Assembly: GCA_964244655.1 (NCBI GenBank)
Contig: CAXTJU010000004.1
Coordinates: forward strand, 1-64,000
Length of the DNA stretch: 64,000 bases
Source of the DNA: LMUY01 sp964244655
Lineage (GTDB): Bacteria; Pseudomonadota; Alphaproteobacteria; Acetobacterales; Acetobacteraceae
Reading direction: 5' to 3'
How positions within the stretch are numbered: the stretch's first letter is position 1; each line of letters begins with the position of its first letter. The translations under genes and the position numbers were made by a program. Positions 53,620-63,167 of the stretch are shown here, piece by piece. The notes below the pieces were generated by a model that worked only from the letters and a program-made list of their open reading frames with translations, was not told the DNA's origin and did not search any database.

Positions 53620-53780
53620 GTGCTTGATGTTGGCTGGAATGGCAGCGGCGCATCAGGGTTCTCACCATCCTCAATCTGGTGACGGCGTATGTCTTCCTCC
53701 GTCGTCGCCGCGACCTTAGCGCGGTCCACTTTGGGGTAGCTCGCCTTAATTTGCTCCAACGTCATTGGCTCGCGTGTCAT
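53571..53780 (-). pseudogene. Truncated HTH antitoxin-like gene
   Basis: The first 45 or so residues (EPMTLEQIKASYPKVDRAKV, then TTEEDIRRHQIEDGENPDAP) match the N-terminal arm of HigA-like antitoxins ('ATTEEDIRRHMIEDGEDPD'). The helix-turn-helix that should follow (usually 'TPEDIRRRLGLSQxEFA') is absent; after about 53645 the sequence passes into the AT-rich island and reads only filler to a stop. No toxin gene is adjacent. Read as a remnant left by insertion of the island. Confidence 0.6.
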
Positions 53781-53888
53781 ACGGTTTGATTGTTCCTATC
53801 TGCAATCCGGGTCGCGATGATCCAGCGCACATCTATCCCGAGCCTGTCGAAATGCCTGCTAGGTGTTACAGCCGATAATCTCGGCCGA

Positions 53889-53950
53889 TCATGCCGATTT
53901 CGCAACTTCGGCATGGGTGGGCGGGTCAAGCCTGGCCATGACGGTGGGGG
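53889..53950. repeat. Hairpin and dispersed 'WPGLTRPP' type repeat
   Basis: CATGCCGA/TCGGCATG form an 8-bp stem (53889-53914). Next to it GGCGGGTCAAGCCTGGCCATG on 53916-53938 translates on the minus strand to WPGLTRPP, a phrase well known from intergenic repeats of Bradyrhizobium and relatives. The gap 53781-54059 has no supported gene. Confidence 0.6.
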
Positions 53951-54059
53951 CCTAGGGGTAGGCATAAGAACAGCCTGTCCGGTATGAACCTTCGCAGGCT
54001 CGGCAGCCACGGCTTAACCCCGCCTTGACCCGCCCCCTCCCCCGCGCGACCTCTCCCCC

Positions 54060-55463
<1,404 letters not shown>

Positions 55464-55540
55464 GGCGCAGTGGCACCGCCTCATCGCCGTCGCTATGCTC
55501 CCCCCATGACGCCAGGGCCAACCTGGCGCAGGGAGGACTC

Positions 55541-57181
55541 ATGCTCGGATTGATGCAGACGCGCCCGCTGATGATCTCGTCCATCCTGCAGCACGCCGCC
55601 CGCAACCACGCGAGCACCGAGATCGTATCCAAGACGGTCGAGGGCACCCTCCACCGCACCACCTACGCCGAGACCGAGCGCCGCACCCGGCGGTTGGCCC
55701 GCGTGCTGCACCGCCTCGGCATCAAGCCCGGCGACCGCGTGGGCACGCTGGCCTGGAACGGCTACCGCCACCTGGAGGCCTACTACGCCGCCCCCGGCAT
55801 GGGCGCCATGTACCACACCATCAACCCCCGCCTCGGCGTGGCGGACATCGCCTTCATCGTGAACGACGCAGAGGACGCGGTGCTGTTCGCCGACACGACC
55901 TTCGCCCCCCTGCTGCAAGCCCTGGCGCCGCACATCGCCGTCCGCAACGTGGTCATGATGACGGACGCGGCCCACATGCCGGACGTCCCGCTCGCCCCCG
56001 GCATGGCGCTGCACTGCTACGAGACGCTCATGGCGGAGGCGGACGAGGACTACGCCTGGCCGGAGTTCGACGAGCGGACCGCCGCCGGGCTGTGCTACAC
56101 CTCCGGCACCACGGGGCGGCCGAAAGGCGTGCTCTACAGCCACCGCTCCACCGTGCTGCACGCCTACGCCATCAACATGCCGGACGTGATGGGCCTGCGT
56201 GCCACCGACCGCACCATGCCCGTGGTGCCGATGTTCCACGTCAACGCCTGGGGCGCGCCGTTCGCCGCCCCCATGGCGGGGGCGGCTCTGGTGCTGCCGG
56301 GCCGTCACTTGGACGGCGCCAGCCTCACGGCGCTGATGAACGCCGAGCGCGTCACCACCTCCGCCGGCGTGCCGACCATCTGGATGGGGCTGCTGCAGCA
56401 CCTGCGCGCGTCGGGCGAGCGGCTGGACACGGTGCGCTCCCTGGTGATCGGCGGCTCCGCCTGTCCCCCCGTGCTGATCGACGCCTTCGCCCGCGAATAC
56501 GGCGTGCGGGTGGACCACGCTTGGGGCATGACGGAGACCAGCCCGCTCGGCACCTACAACCATCCCAAGGCCGGCGAGGACGCGATGGCGCCCGACGCGG
56601 TGGCGCGGCGCCGGCTGAACCAGGGCCGCGGCATCTACGGCACCGAGATGAAGATCGTGGACGGCGACGGCGCAGCCCTGCCCTGGGACGGCGTGGCGTT
56701 CGGCAACCTCATGGTGCGCGGCCACTGGGTGTGCAGCGGCTACTACGGCGCCAACAACGCGGGCGGCGCGGACGCGGAGGGCTGGTTCGCTACGGGGGAC
56801 GTGGCAACCATCGACCCGGACGGCTACATGACCATCACCGACCGCTCCAAGGACGTGGTGAAGTCCGGCGGCGAGTGGATCAGCTCCATCACCCTGGAAA
56901 ACATTGCCGTGGCGCATCCGGACGTGGCGGAGGCCGCCATCATCGCCGCCCGCCACCCGAAATGGGACGAGCGTCCGCTGCTGCTGGTGGTGCCCAAGGA
57001 AGGCCGCACCATCGACCCGGCGGCGCTGCTGGCCAGCTACGAAGGCCACGTGCCGAAATGGTGGTTGCCGGACGCGGTGCTGGCCGTGGCCGAATTGCCG
57101 CACACGGCGACCGGAAAGATCAACAAGCTCGCGCTTCGGACACAGTATGGCCTGCATTTGATGCAGAATGACGCCGCGTAA
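55541..57181 (+). CDS. Long-chain acyl-CoA synthetase (AMP-forming)
   Basis: A 546-residue ANL-superfamily enzyme activating fatty acids to acyl-CoA. LCYTSGTTGRPKGVLYSH is the P-loop, VVPMFHVNAWGAPFA and HAWGMTETSPLGTYN are acyl/adenylate-binding motifs, GWFATGDVATIDPDG the adenylation hinge, and PHTATGKINKLALR holds the catalytic Lys. GGGAGGA lies at 55531-55537 before the ATG. It resembles the FadD-like 'fatty-acyl-CoA synthetase' group used for medium to long chains. Apart from the beta-oxidation operon at 57.8 kb but probably related in role. Confidence 0.92.
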   Translation: MLGLMQTRPLMISSILQHAARNHASTEIVSKTVEGTLHRTTYAETERRTRRLARVLHRLGIKPGDRVGTLAWNGYRHLEAYYAAPGMGAMYHTINPRLGVADIAFIVNDAEDAVLFADTTFAPLLQALAPHIAVRNVVMMTDAAHMPDVPLAPGMALHCYETLMAEADEDYAWPEFDERTAAGLCYTSGTTGRPKGVLYSHRSTVLHAYAINMPDVMGLRATDRTMPVVPMFHVNAWGAPFAAPMAGAALVLPGRHLDGASLTALMNAERVTTSAGVPTIWMGLLQHLRASGERLDTVRSLVIGGSACPPVLIDAFAREYGVRVDHAWGMTETSPLGTYNHPKAGEDAMAPDAVARRRLNQGRGIYGTEMKIVDGDGAALPWDGVAFGNLMVRGHWVCSGYYGANNAGGADAEGWFATGDVATIDPDGYMTITDRSKDVVKSGGEWISSITLENIAVAHPDVAEAAIIAARHPKWDERPLLLVVPKEGRTIDPAALLASYEGHVPKWWLPDAVLAVAELPHTATGKINKLALRTQYGLHLMQNDAA

Positions 57182-57233
57182 GACGAACGCGCCGGCATCT
57201 CGGGCGTCCGTTGCCAAAACCAGGAGCTTAGCC

Positions 57234-57452
57234 ATGAAGACCATGATCGCCGTCGCTGCCGTCCTCGCCGTCTCCTTCGCGGCGCTGCCGCAATCCGCCC
57301 ACGCCATCGGCTGCGCGTCAGGCGCCGCCGTGGGCGGGGTCGGCGGCCACATGGCCGGAAATCATGCCGTGCTGGGCGCCGCGGCGGGTTGCGCCGTGGG
57401 CCACCATGAGGCCAAGAAGAAGGCTGCGGCGCAGGCCCAGCCCGCGCAGTAA
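57234..57452 (+). CDS. Secreted glycine-zipper peptide, copy 1
   Basis: A 72-residue protein with a signal peptide ending AHA (residue about 23). The mature part AIGCASGAAVGGVGGHMAG (about 24-42) and HAVLGAAAGCAVGHH form a glycine-zipper hairpin with two Cys, then a Lys/Ala tail. AGGAG lies upstream of the ATG. A near copy follows at 57481. Glycine-zipper proteins often insert in or associate with membranes; function unknown. Confidence 0.75.
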   Translation: MKTMIAVAAVLAVSFAALPQSAHAIGCASGAAVGGVGGHMAGNHAVLGAAAGCAVGHHEAKKKAAAQAQPAQ

Positions 57453-57480
57453 TCCTCCCTCCCAAATCCGGAGCCTATCC

Positions 57481-57735
57481 ATGAAGTCTCTTCTCGCTTT
57501 CGCCATGCTGGTCACCGCCGGCTCGGCCATGCTGCCGCGCCAGGCCGAGGCGATCGGCTGCCTGTCAGGCGCCGCGGTCGGCGGGGTGGGCGGCCACTAT
57601 GCCGGCCACCACGCCATCCTCGGCGCAGCGGCTGGATGCGCCATCGGCCATCACGCGGCGGTCGTGCGCCGCCGCAACGCGGCGGCCGCGGCGCAGCAGC
57701 AGCAGAGCGGCTACCAGCAAAACACAGCCCAGTAG
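57481..57735 (+). CDS. Secreted glycine-zipper peptide, copy 2
   Basis: An 84-residue paralog of the preceding gene: signal peptide, then AIGCLSGAAVGGVGGHYAGH and HAILGAAAGCAIGHH, almost identical to copy 1 in the zipper but with a different tail (basic, then Gln-rich AAAQQQQSGYQQN). GGAGC lies upstream of the ATG. The pair arose by tandem duplication; conserved Cys and His residues suggest they matter (inference). Confidence 0.75.
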   Translation: MKSLLAFAMLVTAGSAMLPRQAEAIGCLSGAAVGGVGGHYAGHHAILGAAAGCAIGHHAAVVRRRNAAAAAQQQQSGYQQNTAQ

Positions 57736-57753
57736 CACCTCAAGGGAAGCAAG

Positions 57754-57797
57754 GCGGGGCTCTGCCCCGAGCCCCGCCAGAGGACGAGGTCCTCTGG
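57754..57797 (+). repeat. GC-rich hairpin repeat, forward scaffold
   Basis: GGGGC-TCT-GCCCC (57756-57768) is followed by CCAGAGGA/TCCTCTGG (57777-57797). It has the same order of hairpins as at 48597-48637 and 60257-60300, lying between the glycine-zipper genes and the convergent acyl-CoA dehydrogenase gene, where it may also end transcription. Confidence 0.8.
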
Positions 57798-57831
57798 ACT
57801 CCTGGCTGTTAGGATCAAGGGCTGGAGGCGG

Positions 57832-58974
57832 TTACGCCGCTTCCAGCACCCCTCCCATCTCGGCCAGCTTCTCGAGGTGGCTGTCGGCGTCGCCGAACAT
57901 CAGCTCGATCATCGACATGCGCTTGAAGTGGTGGCCGACCATGTACTCCATGGTCACGCCGATACCGCCGTGAAGCTGGATCGCCTCCTGGCCCAGCTTG
58001 CGGCCGGAACGCCCGATCTGCACCTTCGCCGCCGCCGCCGCCTTGTGGCGCTCCACCGCGTCGTCCTCATCCGCCATCATCGTCGCCAGCAGCGCCATGG
58101 AGCGGGCCTGCTCCAGCAGCACGTACATGTCCACCGCCCGGTGCTGCAACGCCTGGAAGTCGCCGATGGCGCGGCCGAACTGCTTGCGCTGCTTCATGTA
58201 GTCGATGGTGCTGGCATGCATGGACTCCATGATCCCGACCGCCTCGGCGGCCAGGAAGGCAAGCGCCTCGTCCACCACGCGCTCCACGACGGGCAGCGCG
58301 CCCGCCGGGTCGCCGAGCGGAACGCCGGTGGCGCCGGCCAGCGACACCTCGGCGGCATGCAGCCCGTCCTGCGTCGGGTAGCCGCGCACGGAGACGCCCT
58401 CGCTCGGCACATCGACCAGGAACAGGCCGATGCCCGCGCGGTCCCGCGTGCTCCCGGCGGTGCGGGCGGTCACCAGCAGCTTGTTGGCGGTGTCGCCGTG
58501 CAGCACAACGCCCTTCTCGCCTTCCAGCCGCCAGCGCGCTCCCTCCTGCCGCGCGATGGTGGACACGTTGTGCAGCTCGTAGCGGGATTGCCGCTCCACG
58601 TGCGCGAAGGCCAGCAACAGCTCCCCGGCGGCCACCTGGCCCAGCAGTTCCGCTTGCATCGCCGGGTCGGCGGCGCGGCGGATCAGGCCGCCGCCGAGCA
58701 CGACGGTGGCAAGATACGGCTCCACCACCAGGGCGCGGCCGAACGCCTCGGCCACGATCATGCTCTCGACGGGGCCGCCGCCGAAGCCGCCCAGTTCCTC
58801 GGAGAACGGCAGGCCGAGCAGCCCCAGCTCGGCGAACTGCGCCCACATGGCCCGGCTCCAGCCGCCGGGTTCGGCCATGAAGCCGCGGCGCTGGTCGAAG
58901 CCGTACTTGTCGGCGATGAGGCGGTCCACGCTGTCCTTGAGCAGGCGCTGGTCGTCGTTCAGGTCGAAATCCAT
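57832..58974 (-). CDS. Acyl-CoA dehydrogenase family protein (subunit-type, atypical)
   Basis: A 380-residue flavoprotein. MDFDLNDDQRLLKDSVDRLI is the N-terminal helix, LGLPFSEELGGFGGGPVES and KQFGRAIGDFQALQHRAVDM are family blocks, and GGIGVTMEYMVGHHFKR is near the end. The C terminus reads FGDADSHLEKLAEM instead of the usual 'YEGTSEIQR', so the standard catalytic Glu is missing; this form is typical of the smaller partner in paired (FadE-type) dehydrogenases. Lies downstream of a second dehydrogenase in the same operon. Confidence 0.9.
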   Translation of the reverse strand: MDFDLNDDQRLLKDSVDRLIADKYGFDQRRGFMAEPGGWSRAMWAQFAELGLLGLPFSEELGGFGGGPVESMIVAEAFGRALVVEPYLATVVLGGGLIRRAADPAMQAELLGQVAAGELLLAFAHVERQSRYELHNVSTIARQEGARWRLEGEKGVVLHGDTANKLLVTARTAGSTRDRAGIGLFLVDVPSEGVSVRGYPTQDGLHAAEVSLAGATGVPLGDPAGALPVVERVVDEALAFLAAEAVGIMESMHASTIDYMKQRKQFGRAIGDFQALQHRAVDMYVLLEQARSMALLATMMADEDDAVERHKAAAAAKVQIGRSGRKLGQEAIQLHGGIGVTMEYMVGHHFKRMSMIELMFGDADSHLEKLAEMGGVLEAA

Positions 58975-58995
58975 GAGGCCTCGCTCGTTGGGAAG

Positions 58996-59016
58996 CCCTC
59001 TCCCACAGGGAGAGGG
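58996..59016. repeat. Palindromic repeat between the two dehydrogenase genes
   Basis: CCCTCTCCC-ACA-GGGAGAGGG, a perfect 9-bp stem with a 3-base loop, in the 49-bp gap. It is a short copy of the element at 33056. Confidence 0.8.
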
Positions 59017-59023
59017 AGATGGT

Positions 59024-60232
59024 TCAGAACCCGAGGATCGCCTTGGCCACGATGTTGCGCTGGATCTCGTTCGAGCCGCCGTAGATCGAGACCTTGCGCC
59101 AGTTGAAGTAGGTCGGCGCCGCTTCGGCCGCGTAGTCCGGGCCGATCGACATCGGGTCGTTGTCGCCCTCCGGCCCCACCTCGGCGCTGTACGGCATGGC
59201 GTACGGCCCCACCAGGTCCATCAGCAGCTCGGTCGTCGCCTGCTGAATCTCGGAGCCCTTGATCTTGAGGATCGAGCTGGCCGGGTTCGGCTTGCCGTGC
59301 TTGTTGTGCCGGTCGCTGGCCACCACGCGCAACTGCGTCATCTCCAGCGCGCGCAACTCGATCTCCACGGCGGTCAGCTTCTCGCGGAAGTGGCGGTCCT
59401 CGATCATCGGCTTGTCGCCGACCCGCTCCAGCTTGGCCAGTTCGCGCAGCCGCATCAGCCGCGCCTTGGACACGCCGACGCGGGCGATGCCGACGCGCTC
59501 GTTGCCGAGCAGGAACTTGGCGTAGTCCCACCCCTTGTTCTCCTCGCCAACCAGGTTCTCCGCCGGCACGCGTACCTCGTCGAACCAGACCTCGTTCACC
59601 TCATGGCCGCCGTCGATGGTCTGGATCGGGCGCACGGTGATGCCCGGCGTCTTCATGTCGATCAGGATGAAGGAGATGCCCTCCTGCCGCTTGGCCGCCG
59701 CCGGGTCGGTGCGGCACAGGCAGAAGATCCAGTCGGCATACTGCGCGAGCGTGGTCCAGGTCTTCTGGCCGTTGACCACCCACTCGTCGCCCTCGCGCCG
59801 CGCGGTGCAGCGCAGGCTGGCGAGGTCGGACCCGGCGCCGGGCTCGGAGAAGCCCTGGCACCACCAGATGTCCAGGTTCGCGGTGGCGGGCAGGAAGCGC
59901 TGCTTCTGCGCCTCGCTGCCGAACTGCGCGATCACCGGGCCAACCATCGAGGTGTTGAACGCGAGCGGCGCGGGCACGGAGGCGGTCTGCATCTCGTCCA
60001 GCCAGATGTAGGACTGCACGCTGGTCCAATCCTTGCCGCCCCACGCCACCGGCCAGTGCGGCACGGCGATGCCGGCCTTGTTCATGGCCTGCTGGGTGAT
60101 CACCAGGTCCTGCTTGGAGACGTGCTCACCCTTGCCGGCCTTGTGGCGGATGTCGGCGGGAATCTCGTTGCGGAAGAAGTCGCGCATCTCCTGGCGGAAG
60201 CTGCGCTCTTCAGCGGTGAAGCTCAGGTCCAT
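59024..60232 (-). CDS. Acyl-CoA dehydrogenase
   Basis: A 402-residue flavoprotein oxidising acyl-CoA to 2-enoyl-CoA. MDLSFTAEERSFRQEMRDFF begins the family, WWCQGFSEPGAGSDLASLRC and WVVNGQKTWTTLAQYADWIF bind substrate and FAD, and the end reads SIYGGSNEIQRNIVAKAILG. Gly stands where medium-chain enzymes have Glu, so the base may lie elsewhere, as in related large-chain types. GGAAGGGA lies upstream of the ATG. Probably pairs with the smaller dehydrogenase encoded downstream. Confidence 0.93.
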   Translation of the reverse strand: MDLSFTAEERSFRQEMRDFFRNEIPADIRHKAGKGEHVSKQDLVITQQAMNKAGIAVPHWPVAWGGKDWTSVQSYIWLDEMQTASVPAPLAFNTSMVGPVIAQFGSEAQKQRFLPATANLDIWWCQGFSEPGAGSDLASLRCTARREGDEWVVNGQKTWTTLAQYADWIFCLCRTDPAAAKRQEGISFILIDMKTPGITVRPIQTIDGGHEVNEVWFDEVRVPAENLVGEENKGWDYAKFLLGNERVGIARVGVSKARLMRLRELAKLERVGDKPMIEDRHFREKLTAVEIELRALEMTQLRVVASDRHNKHGKPNPASSILKIKGSEIQQATTELLMDLVGPYAMPYSAEVGPEGDNDPMSIGPDYAAEAAPTYFNWRKVSIYGGSNEIQRNIVAKAILGF

Positions 60233-60256
60233 GGTGTCGGCTCCCTTCCTTGAAGG

Positions 60257-60300
60257 CCAGGGCGCTGCCCCGGACCCGGGAGGGGACGGTCGTCCCCTCC
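60257..60300 (-). repeat. GC-rich hairpin repeat between thiolase and dehydrogenase genes
   Basis: A short GGGC-GCT-GCCC hairpin (60260-60270) is followed by GGAGGGGAC/GTCCCCTCC with a 4-base loop (60279-60300). Order and spacing match the copies at 48597 and 57754, but the arms differ while remaining complementary. Confidence 0.8.
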
Positions 60301-60306
60301 ACCCCT

Positions 60307-61491
60307 TTAGTTGATGATCTCGAACAGGCCGGCCGCCCCCTGGCCGCCGCCGATGCACATGGTCACGACAGCGTGCTTGACACCCCGCCGCCGCCCTTCG
60401 ATCAACGCATGGCCCGCCATCCGCGCCCCGCTCATGCCGTACGGGTGGCCGATCGAGATCGAGCCGCCATCCACGTTCAGCTTGTCGTTTGGGATGCCCA
60501 GCCGGTCGCGGCAATACAGCACCTGGCTGGCGAACGCCTCGTTCAGCTCCCACAGGTCGATGTCCTCGACCGTGAGCCCCTTGCGCTCCAGCAGCCGCGG
60601 GATGGCATAGACCGGGCCGATGCCCATCTCGTCCGGGTCGCACCCCGCGGTCGCATAGCCGCGGAAGATGCCGAGCGGGGTCAGCCCCAGCCGCTGCGCC
60701 GCTTCCATGGACATCATCACGCAGGCGGACGCGCCGTCGCTCAGCTGGCTGGCGTTGCCGGCGGTGATGAACTGGTCTTCGCCGCGCACCGGCTTCAGCT
60801 TGGCCAACCCCTCCAGCGTCGTCTCCGGCCGGTTGCACTCGTCGGAGGTGAGCGTCACCTGCTCCTGGCTCACCGCCTTGGTCGCCTTGTCCACCACCTC
60901 CTTGGTGACGGTCATCGGCACGATCTCCTCGGACAGCCGGCCGGCCTGCTGCGCGGCGGCGGTGCGGCGCTGGCTTTCCAGCGAGTACTCGTCCTGCGCC
61001 TGCCGGCTGATGCCGTAGCGGGACGCCACGATGTCCGCTGTCTCGATCATCGGCATGTACACGTCGGGATGGTGCTCCAGCAGCCATTCGTCGCGGTAGT
61101 GGAACTGGTTCATGTGCATCTGCACCAGGCTGATCGATTCCAGCCCGCCCGCCACCGCCACCGGCGCGCCGTCGTTCAGGATGCGCCCGGCGGCCAGCGC
61201 CATCGCCTGCAAGCCGGAGGAGCAGAACCGGTTGACCGTCATGGCGGAGGCGGTGGTTGGGATGCCGGCGCGGATCGCGGCCTGGCGGGCGATGTTGCCG
61301 CCGGTGGCGCCCTCCGGGTTGGCGCAGCCCATCACCACGTCCTCCACGGTCGCCGGGTCGATGCCGGCGCGGTCCAGCGCGGCGCGGATGGCGTGGCCGC
61401 CGAGGTCCGCGCCGTGGGTGAGGTTGAACGCGCCGCGCTGCGCCTTGCCGATCGGCGTGCGGGCGGTGGAGACGATCACGGCTTCGGTCAT
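60307..61491 (-). CDS. Acetyl-CoA C-acyltransferase (thiolase)
   Basis: A 394-residue thiolase of beta-oxidation. The active-site Cys is in VNRFCSSGLQAMALA (about residue 88), the His in GGSISIGHPYGMSGARM and the second Cys in TMCIGGGQGAAGLFE; LWELNEAFASQVLY is the family NEAF block. It most resembles degradative 3-ketoacyl-CoA thiolases. Its ATG overlaps the stop of the acyl-CoA ligase gene (ATGA at 61491-61488). Confidence 0.94.
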   Translation of the reverse strand: MTEAVIVSTARTPIGKAQRGAFNLTHGADLGGHAIRAALDRAGIDPATVEDVVMGCANPEGATGGNIARQAAIRAGIPTTASAMTVNRFCSSGLQAMALAAGRILNDGAPVAVAGGLESISLVQMHMNQFHYRDEWLLEHHPDVYMPMIETADIVASRYGISRQAQDEYSLESQRRTAAAQQAGRLSEEIVPMTVTKEVVDKATKAVSQEQVTLTSDECNRPETTLEGLAKLKPVRGEDQFITAGNASQLSDGASACVMMSMEAAQRLGLTPLGIFRGYATAGCDPDEMGIGPVYAIPRLLERKGLTVEDIDLWELNEAFASQVLYCRDRLGIPNDKLNVDGGSISIGHPYGMSGARMAGHALIEGRRRGVKHAVVTMCIGGGQGAAGLFEIIN

Positions 61492-63167
61492 GCGGTCGCG
61501 GCCTTCATCTGTTCGGGCGGGCGGGTGCGCTCCTCGTCGGCCAGCTCCTTGCGGGACAGCTTGCCGACGGCGGTGCGGGGCAGGGATTCGCGGAACTCCA
61601 CGGCGGCCGGCAACTCGTGGCGGCCCAGCTTGTCGGCCAGGAAGCCGCGCAGCTCCTCCAGCGTGAACGGCTCGGCGCCATCCCGCAACTTGATGAACAC
61701 CTTGGCCGACTGGCCGCGATAGGCGTCCGGGATGCCGATGGCGGTGCACTCCTCGACGGCGGCGTGCTCGTACACCGCGTCCTCGATCATGCGGGGATAC
61801 ACGTTGAAGCCGCCGGAGATGATCATGTCCTTCTTGCGGTCCACGATCGAGAAGCTGCCGGCCGCGTCCATCACGCCCACGTCGCCGGTGAGCAGGAAGC
61901 CATCGACGATCGCCGTCGCGGTCTCCTCCGGACGGTTCCAGTAGCCCGCGGTGACGTTGGGGCCGCGGATGGCCAGCTCCCCCACCTCGCCCTGCGCCAG
62001 GCGGCGGCGCGGGTCCGCCAGGTCCACGACGATGATCTCGATGCCGGGCAGCGGCACGCCGATCAGCCCCGGGCTCATCGCCGCCCCCGGGCTGAGATGC
62101 GTGCCGGAGGAGCAGGTCTCAGTCATGCCCCAGCCGCCGCCCACCCGCCGCCCGGTCAGCCCCTCGAACCGGCGCGCCACCTCCACGGGCAGCGTGGCCC
62201 CGCCGCAGCTGGCGCTGCGCAGGGAGGCCAGGTTGCGGCGGTCGAGGTCGGGCTGCGCGGCCAAGGCGATGAACATCGTGGGCACGCCGGGCAGGCTGGT
62301 GGCGCCGTGGCGCTCGATGTCGTTCAGCACCTGCGCCGCGTCAAAGCGCAGCCGCAGCAGGATGGCGACGCCTTCGGCCAGGCAGCGCAGCATCACCGCG
62401 ACCAGCGCGTAGATGTGGAACAGCGGCAGGATGCCGATCACCCGGTCGCCCTCGCGCGACTTCAGCCCGATCCCGTCGAACCAGGCGGCATAGATGGCGG
62501 CCGCCGCCGTCAGGTTCGCGTGGGTCAGCATGGCGGCGCGCGGCAGCCCCGTGGTGCCGCCGGTGTATTGCAGCACCGCCAGGTCGCCGGGCTCCGCCGG
62601 GGGCCACGCACCGGACGGCGGGCCGGCCGATAGGGCGGCGAAGGTCACCGCCCGCGCATCCGCCGGCAGCGGCGCCGTGGGCGGCCCGGCGCCGAACGCC
62701 GCGTCCTCACCCACGATCAGGTGGTCCAGCAACCCGTCGGCCAGCAGAACGGCGGCCTGGGGCAGCATGGCGGCCAGGTCGGTCGCCACCATCACCCGGG
62801 CGCCGCTGTCCGCCAGCTTGCGGGCCAGGGCGCGCGGCGGGTCGAGCGGGCTGAGGTGCACCACCCGCGCGCCGGCCCGCAGCACGGCGAAGAAGCTGAT
62901 CGGGTGATACGGCGTGTTCGGCAGGAACAGCGCCACCGACTGCCCCGGCCCCACGCCCAGCCGCTGCAACCCGGCGGCGGCGGCATCCACCCGCGCGCCG
63001 AACTCCTGGAAGCTGATCTCCTGGCCGCGGAACTCGATGTAGGTCCGCCCGGCATGCTGCGCCACCGCCCGGTCCAGCAGCTGCGGCAGGGTCGAGACGG
63101 GGATCGGCGCGTCCCAGGCCAGGCCCGGCGGGTAGGATCCCTCCCAGGCGAACGGGCGCGCGTCCAT
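61488..63167 (-). CDS. Long-chain fatty-acid-CoA ligase
   Basis: A 559-residue ANL enzyme. The P-loop reads QYTGGTTGLPRAAMLTHANL (Arg where Lys is usual), then PLFHIYALVAVML, GGGWGMTETCSSGTHLSPGA, GFLLTGDVGVMDAAG, VDRKKDMIISGGFNVYPRMI and PRTAVGKLSRKEL with the catalytic Lys. The start at 63167 overlaps the stop of the dehydrogenase gene (TGATG). It feeds the pathway encoded in this operon. Confidence 0.92.
   Translation of the reverse strand: MDARPFAWEGSYPPGLAWDAPIPVSTLPQLLDRAVAQHAGRTYIEFRGQEISFQEFGARVDAAAAGLQRLGVGPGQSVALFLPNTPYHPISFFAVLRAGARVVHLSPLDPPRALARKLADSGARVMVATDLAAMLPQAAVLLADGLLDHLIVGEDAAFGAGPPTAPLPADARAVTFAALSAGPPSGAWPPAEPGDLAVLQYTGGTTGLPRAAMLTHANLTAAAAIYAAWFDGIGLKSREGDRVIGILPLFHIYALVAVMLRCLAEGVAILLRLRFDAAQVLNDIERHGATSLPGVPTMFIALAAQPDLDRRNLASLRSASCGGATLPVEVARRFEGLTGRRVGGGWGMTETCSSGTHLSPGAAMSPGLIGVPLPGIEIIVVDLADPRRRLAQGEVGELAIRGPNVTAGYWNRPEETATAIVDGFLLTGDVGVMDAAGSFSIVDRKKDMIISGGFNVYPRMIEDAVYEHAAVEECTAIGIPDAYRGQSAKVFIKLRDGAEPFTLEELRGFLADKLGRHELPAAVEFRESLPRTAVGKLSRKELADEERTRPPEQMKAATA

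Noticed and set aside
53790..53987. Possible small protein before radA
   Set aside because: Most of it is a known type of intergenic repeat (minus-strand reading WPGLTRPP) and a hairpin.
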